A DNA stretch of 33,105 bases from Clostridiales bacterium. GTDB taxonomy: Bacteria > Bacillota > Clostridia > Christensenellales > Pumilibacteraceae. A program made the position numbers and the translations under genes. The notes under the pieces are model-generated. The model was not told where the DNA came from and searched no databases. It was given only the letters and a program-made list of their open reading frames with translations. Shown in pieces: positions 21,483 through 30,600 of the stretch (its first letter is position 1; each line of letters starts with the position of its first letter). The stretch covers positions 1 through 33,105 of the forward strand of contig JAISMM010000004.1 of NCBI GenBank assembly GCA_031276725.1, given 5' to 3'.

Positions 21483-21569
21483 GAATTCCCCTCCGGGGAG
21501 GGGAATTGCCGAGTGCAAAGAAAGGCAACCACCCCGCCGCTAACGCGGCACCCCTCCATAGAGGGGAAT
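21483..21569. repeat. Palindromic repeat family 1 downstream of DUF559
   Basis: The hairpin TTCCCCTCC-GG-GGAGGGGAA begins four bases after the DUF559 stop codon. A linker (GCCGAGTGCAAAGAAAGGC) and a plus core with the hairpin GCCGC-TAAC-GCGGC, ending GAGGGGAATG, follow. The 21570-21640 stretch is AC-rich unique sequence ending in a ribosome binding site (GAGGT) for the ATG at 21641. Confidence 0.88.
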
Positions 21570-21640
21570 GTAAGTGTAAAAGGATTAACCGACCGACCAA
21601 GACAACAAGAACAAGAATACTAAAAACGAGGTACATAACA

Positions 21641-24600
21641 ATGAAAGACAAAATGGTAAAGAAAGGCACAACCACCCCGGCGCTGAAGGCGACACGAACC
21701 GAGCCGAGTGCAAAGAAGGGCAACCACCCCGGCACTACGCGCCACGAACCGAGCCGTCAAACGGCGGAGCCGTTTGCAAGGGCGTGCGAGCTTGCGAGCA
21801 AAGCCCGTCAAGAGGCGAGGCACTCCATAGAGGGGAATTTTGGCGCGGAGGACTGCTCCATAGAGGGGAATTTGGCGACCGTTAATGAATTCCCCTCCGG
21901 GGAGGGGTACGCGATAGCGGGGGGTGGTAAGGGAATTACCGCCGAGGCTTGTCGTGTGCGCACTACAAAGACAAACAAGCGCGGCGATAAGCGACCTACA
22001 AAGACAAACAACCACCCCGGCACTACGTGCCACCCCTCCATAGAGGGGAATTTTGGCGCGGAGGACTGCTTGAAAAATTCCCCTCCGGGGAGGGGTGGCA
22101 GCGGAGCTGACGGGGTGGTAAGGGAATTACCGCCGAGGACGGCGATGTGCAAAGACAAACAACCACCCCGTCGCCGTTCGGCGACACGAACCGAGCCGAG
22201 TGCAAAGAAGGGCAACCACCCCGTCGCTAACGCGACACCCCTCCATAGAGGGGAATTTTGGCGTAGGGTTGGAATGGCGGCGGCGTTGATGCTGTGCTTG
22301 TGCATAGGCTTGGCTACGGCTTTTGGGGGCGGGGTTCAAGCCCCCGGGGTGGCGCCTGTGCAGAAAGGGCAAAGTGAAACGCAAAGCGGAACGAGCGGCG
22401 CGCCGGTTATTAACGGCATCGACGTGGCGCAATTAGGGGCTGCTCAATCGGTCGGAAGTTGGACGGGCAATATGAATAATGCCGTAAACCCCACCGTTAC
22501 ACTTGAAGTGGGTTACATATATTATTTTCAAGTGTACGGCGGACAAGGCGGCAATAATTCTAGTTCTAACGGTAAGGGCGGTTATTCACACGGCTATTAC
22601 GATATGACAAGCCGCTCCGCCCAAACGGCATATATTTATGTCGGCGGGCAAGGTACAAAAGGTAGTTATGGCGGCGGTGGCGGTGGTGCTTCGGACATAC
22701 GTATAGGCGGCACCGCGGTAGGAAATAGGGTAATAGTCGCAGGGGGCGGCGGCGGCACTGGTTATGTTAGTGGTAGTTCTACATATGACGGTGCTCATGG
22801 CGGCGGTGCTTCCGGAAATAATGCTACCGCTAACTATGGTTACGGTGCAGGGGGTAAAGGCGGCAATCAAAATAAGGGTGGCACCGGTGGAGTTAAAACA
22901 AACGGCAGTGGTCAAAATGGAAAGCCTGGAACAAACGGTACTCCTACAAGCGGCGGTGGTAATTCTACCGGTTGGGGCTGGGGTGGCGGCGGCGGCGCAA
23001 CGGGTGCCGGAGCAGCCGGTGGCGGCGGCTATGGCGGTGCAGGGGGTTGGAACGGCGGTGGCGGCGGCGGATCTTACGGCGGCGGCGGCGGCGGCGGATA
23101 CTACGGCGGCGGCGGTGGTACCACATTGTCCGCCGGCGGCGGCGGTTCCGGCTATATAGGCGGGGTCGTAAACGGCGCAACGAGCATAGGACAACGTGCC
23201 GGTAACGGCTATGTTACTATTAGCAGATACGCCGCAATAAGATTGGCGGCGACGACGCCCACAAAGGAGGGCGGACGGGCGACGCCGAGCATAACGTTAC
23301 CGCTAGCGGAAATCGCGACGGAGGCGGTAAGCGGAGCTACGCTTAACTACACTAACGCGGCTAACGGCGAGGCGATGACGAACGGAGCTATTCCGCTATA
23401 TTTGGATCAGGCTTGCACGCAGAGCGCGGACAATTACGCCACGGCTACGGCGAGCGGGACGGATCTTTTGATTACGCCTAAAATCACGTTGACCGAGCAA
23501 ACGTTCTATGTGCTGGTGCGCAACAGCAGTCCCCTGTTTACACTCGGGGCGCCGTTTAAGATTACCACGACAAACACGGCTTGGGTAACGCCCGCGACGG
23601 CGGACTTTAAGACGAACGACGCAGGCGTATACAACGCAAGCGGAACACAGGTAGGCAAGTACGGACTGTCGGCTATAACGGCGCCGGGGGCGGGTACGCC
23701 CGACACGTGGGCTATATACAACCCCGGCGGAGAGAATATAAGGACGTTGTTCGTTTACCGACCGATCGGGTTGACGAAATCTTTGACGATTCCGGCGACA
23801 TTCTTTGCGACGGACGCGGACACCGCCGCCGACAGGGTGGCGTTCAGGCTTAACAATCACAATATGAACGGCGTAACCGCGTATACGGTTGATTATACCG
23901 GAGAGGTTACAACGGATCACTATTCCAACATAGTTATAAAGCCGTTAAGCGTGATAAATACCAACTATTTGCGGCTGTCTTTGACGGTGCGCAACTTCGA
24001 GAACAACGTAGATCCCACGCTTGACACGGAGAACGGCTACTACGGGCGGAACGAGTTTGCGACAATGTCGGTGGATATAGTATTCCGACTCGACAACACG
24101 CGCCCGTACTTTGCGGGAATGAACGATAATTTGACGACGAATATGGCGGAGCCGCACGCGGTGGTTACTACGGGCGGCACGGCTAAGATTTACCTTAGCA
24201 ATATCGCAAAAGACCCCGACGCGAACGGCAACAGTATACCGGATCACGCTACGGCGGGTACGATTGTTTTGCCGACGCACGAGTACGTGAGCGTGGATAA
24301 GTACGGCGTAGCCGTCGCTATGAAAAGCGGTTCGGCTTACGGCGGGTACGTGAGTCGGGTCGACGCGGACACCTCTGCGGGTACGGTCAAGACGGCTATG
24401 GCGACCAAGACGGACGCGAACAAGACCGGGTTCTCCCCCGATTTGTTGCTTAACCGCAACGAAACCGACCCCAACCTCGATAACCGCGATTTTGCCGTGG
24501 CGAGCGTTACCACGGGGCATGACACGACGGGATACTACGTTCAGGTAGAGGGCTTGCGCGCGTCGGTCGATTCGTACGTGGGGCGCAAAAAGAATAACGC

Positions 24601-27600
24601 TTCGGCTTATGAAAAGCGGCTCGGACACTTCTATATTTTGGTGCGCGTAGTCGACGAGGGCGAGAGCGAGGACGCGGGTATTTATTACCCGGTGGCGATT
24701 ACGGTTAAGCCGGCGGCTCCCGTTAAGACGGCCGCCGCAAGGATAGCGGCGGGCGCGGGGACGCGCGGAGCGGAGTTTATATTTTCGCCCTACGCGGTTA
24801 AGCTCGACAGCGACAGCGAGCCGCGCGCCGTGGGCAGTATGAATTCGGACGCCCTAAACGTTAAGAATAACGGTTATCACGGCAGATATTTGAACGACTC
24901 GGGAGCTCCCGTAACGACGGCCGCGGGGCGCATTAAGTACCTTGCGACCGACGCGGACACGTACATTTATACGCGCGAAACCGCCATAACCTATATGGGC
25001 TGGGGCAACACGACGGGCGAGTACGGCGCCGAGAAAAATCATATTACCTTGCCGCAGAACGACCCGACGTTTATAAGGGAGTCCGACAACAACAGAAATA
25101 TGGTTTTGCTGGACAGGTCTACGGATTCCAACTTCGGCGAATTCTTTGACGTGCAGTTTATCGACTTGTTTATGCCCGCTACGGCGTACAAGTATTTGCC
25201 CAACTATCAAGCGCTTAAAGCCGAAGGTTATATAACGGAGGTTAATGCCGACGTAGTCAAAATCAAGGGCATCAAGGTTACGGTTTTACGCAACACCTTG
25301 GGCAACTATATCGAATTCGACGTCGAGATGATTTCGTCCCGCGCGGTGGGGCTTAACGCGACGGGCGACGTTCCCGAGGCGCACCCTTCGGTTACGTCGC
25401 AACGCGACGCGGCGGCACAGCCTACGTCGCAGGCGCAGATTAAGGGCGAAAACAACGATTTTGGTTACAAGACGAATACCGCGACGATCGGGTCGTTTAT
25501 TCAGAGCCCCGAAAGCGGCAATTTGAAGGTTGTGGACACTCACGGGACTTACTCGTTGGAGGTTCGCCGCAATCAGACAGTTTATATTACGCCGTACGAT
25601 ATTTTGGAGGACGGCGACACCGTCGCCGCGCCCGCGGGTTCGACTAACCCCGGCAATAATTTGGCGAGTCCGCGCGCCGATTTTGATGAGTTCCAAAAGA
25701 AAACGAACGCGACTAGCGTCGTCAGAGTTACGGGCTCGGCGGGCGGCACGGCTACGGTCAAAACGGATATGAGGCTCGACCGCCTGCACTTCGGGCATAT
25801 CGGCGACACCGCCAATAACCATACCGAGCTTGTAATCGCAACGTCGACAATCAACGGCAAGACCGACGGCACGGGCGGGCTGCCGGGCGTAGAGGGCGGT
25901 CGCCAGATCGACTTTATAGCCGTTACCGGGCTGTCGAAGTCCAATATAACCGCCGAAATTCAGCTTGTCGCTTACGACAGCTACGGCAATTCGCACGCGG
26001 TAACCTTGCGGGTCAAGGTTATCAATTCCGCGCCCGCGCTTTCGACTATGGTCAAGGCAAGGCTCGCAAAGGAGATGGTTACCGATAACGGCATAGATTC
26101 GCAGCCGCGTCCCGCCGGGGCGTTCTATCTTAGGGCTACGCCCGAGAGCGGAACAAGCTCCGATTACGAGAATCCCGCCTCGTACGACGGAACGAACGAA
26201 AAGACGCATTTTAACAACAATATGTACAACGTGCGCGAGTTCGCTCCCTTTGAATTGCTCACCGACAACGACCCCGACGACGTACAGATGAGCAGATTGC
26301 GGGTTGTGAACAACTCGTTTAAGTACCTTACAAAAACCGCCGCCGACGGCGAATTCGTCGAGCTTAACGGCAGGTATATAGAGGCGAGCATCGAGAACGG
26401 CACGGGCAAGCGCAATTCGATTTCGGAGGTTTTGCGGGTCAGGGGACTGTCGAGCACGCAGGGGCTTAAATACGGTTTGTGGCTGCAATTTACCGCCACC
26501 GACGGCGCTACCGCCGCCGAGCTCAGAATTCCGTTCGAGGTTATCGAGACGGCTCCCGCCGTCAATACCCGGGCGTTAGAGCCGGCCGAAGACGGCGACG
26601 CAAACGAGTACAAGTGGACGATCGAGTTTACCGACGCCACCGAGAATTCCGCGCGTTACTACGTTTCGAGCGAGGCTATGGGTCAGATGATTCTTAGGAG
26701 CTTGGATCTTCCCGCAAATACCACGGGCGTTTACTACGTAATCGCCGCCGAGGCGGACGCTAACCAACGCCCCGTTCCCGTTACGTTCGGTTCCGACAAA
26801 ACCGCGCTGCCCTTAGCGCAAAGCGGTTGGATTAATTCCGCCGCGATAGCGTCGAGCGCCAACGGCTTTAAGAACGGCACGACCAACGCGACGGGCGGCA
26901 AGGGCGTTGCGGTGTGGATGTCTAATCCTCTGCCGGACGAAAACGGCGGCCCCGCCGAATTTGTAAAGGGCGGCAAGCCTTACTTGTCGCTTACCTACTA
27001 CGACGCGGCGAAGGTCGCTGCGCCGGGTACGGATTTTAGCACGCCGGATATTCAAATCGACAATACGCAATTGAGCGGCGAATGGAAGGACGTTCTTAAA
27101 TACGAGTGGGCGATCGCCGTCGATATGACGCGCGGCGGCACGAATCCGGTCGTTCATATGAGCTTTGTTTCGTCCGACCGCGCCGCAACCGCCAAGGACG
27201 GGGACGGCAATCCGGTAAATGCGGATATAGGCACGGAGGGCGGCTTCGGCAACCTCTATACGGGCGGACGACCCGTCGCGGCCGTTAAAAACAACGACGT
27301 TCTTACCGTCAGCGTGGCTATGAAAAAGCTGCCGCGCAACCTTATTAATAACTTCGAGCGCGAGATCGACACGGTCAACAACAGGACGTACCCCACATAC
27401 TCTATTACGCCGACGGCCGACGGCGACCCCGACAAGGGCAAAACGCTGTTTTCGGCTTTCGAGTACAAGCCGCTTGTAATCGGGCCGACGCCGATCAAGG
27501 TTCCGCTGTCGTACTTTGCAAGCGTGCCCAGCTCGCCCAAGAATCCCGCCGACGCCACTTCGAGCATAGGCTATCCCAGATACGAAAGCGCGGGGTATCC

Positions 27601-30600
27601 GACGGTGTTCAACAACCCCCCCGACCTTAAACACGAAAACGCTATGCTTAACGCGCTTTCTATAAGCGACGGCTACCACACGTGGACGGGCGCGACGGGG
27701 CAATATCAGTTCAAGAATAACCCCTACATCAAGGTCGAGCTTGCAAAACGCAATGATAATCTTGCCGATTCGTCCAATATCTACTATAACAAAAACCGCT
27801 ACGTCTTGGCCGAGGGTAAGGCCGAGCTCGCGGGCGGGACTTACGTCGAGGACGCCGCCGGCATAGTAATCACCAAAAAGAGCGCGCGCACAAGCGGCAA
27901 CGTTACGTTCAGCATAAAGCTGCGCCCTTGGAACGGCTTGGGCGGCCCCGGCGCCACCGACGAGGCGGACACGCTTAATTACGGTCTCGACGGTTACGCC
28001 GCCGAGGCGAGGGATCTTACCGTTTACGCGCCCATTGTAGTTCAAAACGCGCGCGTGTCGCTAACGAACGATCCGACCGCCTTTACAAGCGATTTGACGA
28101 CGACGGCGGGCAGCCGCAACTCGTATATCTACCTGCAATCTAAGGGAATTAACGAGCAGCCTATCGCTCCCGCCGGAACAAGCAGCTATAACGATAACGC
28201 CGCCGCAAACGTTACGATCGCCGTAAGCGACGACGACAACGTAAACCGCCATATCAAAACGGGCGCGAATACGGGTTACGAAAGCAACCACGGTTACACC
28301 GAGGCGGACTTGCTCCGCTACCGCGATAAGGCGGCGTTCTCGGTAAAGTCGCTGTATATGGGCGACGCCGTCAAGGGTTACACGCAGAACGAGCTAGACA
28401 AGCTGCACGCTATCGCGCTTACGGCTAACACGTCCAAAATCGAGGATCTGTTCGGCGACGCGTTCACCGATTCGGATAAGGGGCCGTTCATCGCGGCTAC
28501 CGTGCTTAACCCCGGGTTTGAAAACTTCTTCGCCGTAGAGCCGAACCGCGACTCGGGTATGCTGACGCTTATCCCCAAGCGCAAAACCGCGCTCGATATG
28601 GGCTGGCTTAACGCTTACCGCACGGCTAATCCCGCGCTGTTCACGGGCGCTACGGGCAACACGCCCGAGGAGCTCGATAAGGCCGCTCAAAAGTTCAATT
28701 TGCGTTACGACGCCGTTAAGGGCGCCAAAACCGTCAGCGGCGTTACCGAGTACACCGACGCGGGTTTCTACTACGAATTAAAGCTCCTCGCTTACGACTA
28801 CTTCGGCGGTTCGGACTTTACCGACGGCACCGTCGACGCGGTCAGAATCCGCGTGTTCATCAACAACAATCCTATGAAAATCAACAATATGGCGATCGAC
28901 AGCGTACAGAAAGGAGATTTGCCGGCAAACTACAAAACAGTTTCGCTAAGTCTTCCCGTGGGCAGCGTCGACCGCTCCGTTACCGGGTTTGTTACCGATA
29001 CCGATATGGAGTTTGTCAGCGACACAAGCAGCGACTATAAAACCGCCGCCGCGCTCGCGCCCGCTTCTTGGGCGGGAGTATCCTACGCCGACGCGCTTAA
29101 AGTCTTGACAAAGGACTACATAGGCGACATCGAGGACGTTACCGCCGCCGGCGACAAAAAGCCGAATTTGGCGGAGATTACGTGGGACGCCGCCAATGCA
29201 AACCTTACAATCAACGTTAAGACGCGCGACCTGTCGGTTCCGAAGGGAACGCCGAGCCTTATTATCGACATAGCGTTCCGCGACAACCACAAAACTGGCG
29301 CCGGCGCCGCCAACTACGACTGCGTTATAAGGTTCAAAATCGAAATCCTTAACAGCGCGCCCGTCATAGCGCCGGACGTAGCCCTAGCCTCGCTCGAAAA
29401 TCAAACTATTACTATGCGGGCGGGCGACTCGTTCACGCTGTTCGCCACCTCGTACGCCGAATTCGCCAAGGGCGAGTCGGCATCCCCCGCGTCCACCACG
29501 TGGAGCGATTGGCAAACCCGAAACAACGACACCAACAGCAACAGCAACAAAATAGGGGCGCCGACGCTCCCCGGCGGCGCGCAATACTCCGACGCCGACG
29601 TCGGCAACGCGCCCGCGTCCGCATTCGTTAAGGACGCCACCGCGTCCGCGTTCGCCGCCTCGGGCAAGACGCACTTAGGGTATCTGTCCGTGTTTAAGGA
29701 CGAAACGCCTTGGGCTTTAAGATTCAGCTCGGGGACGAGCGGCAACAATGAGCTCGTGGCTTGCGACGCCTATCTTTCGATCCGCCGCGAGGGCAATGAA
29801 AGCATAGAGCTTATGGCTCCCGTAGCGTTCGTCTTCACCGCCAAAGGGCCCGCCGAGTCGCTTCCTATCAGCGTTTCCGTTTACGACGAGTCCACAAGCT
29901 CGACGGCTTCGTTCACTATGTTCGTTACCGTTAAGAGTACGCTGCCCACGGCGCTTACGCCCGGCGACGACGAATTCGACCGCGAGGACGTAGAGTACAT
30001 TCAAAATAGCAGTCTCGAAAGCTCCAAAAACGTCTATACCTACCGCGCCTACGTTAAGGTCGGGCAGGCGGTCGACTTTGAAGTTAAAGACTTTGCAAAA
30101 GACCGCGACGCGGGCGGCAACGACAAAATGCAGATCAAGCAAAACGGCGGCGTTTCGTTCCGCTACGTTACCGACGCCTGGAACGGCGACAACCTTTCGG
30201 CGCAAAGCGCCAACAACGCGGCGGGGCTTATATCGGTTACGCGGGCGGGTACTACCCCCGGGTTTAAGGTTCGCGGCGTAAACTTCGCCGCGGGCACCGA
30301 TTCTAACCGCGCCGTCAACACCGTTACGCGCGTCGCGTTCGAGGTTATGGACGGCGACGGAGCCGTTCCCGACGCGGCCGCCAATCAGCGCAACATAGTC
30401 GTAGTGTTAGAGGTTATGGTTATCGCCTCGGATATCGAGCTTACCGCAACGGGCAGCAACACCGTAACGGCGGAGGTTAAGTCGCTCTACGACTACTTGG
30501 ATAACGGCGGGGCAAGCGCGTTCAATACGGTGCGCGCCGCCTCCGACAACACCACGGCAGCCGTGTTTAAGGATAACGACTTCGGCGCGCAAAACGCCAA

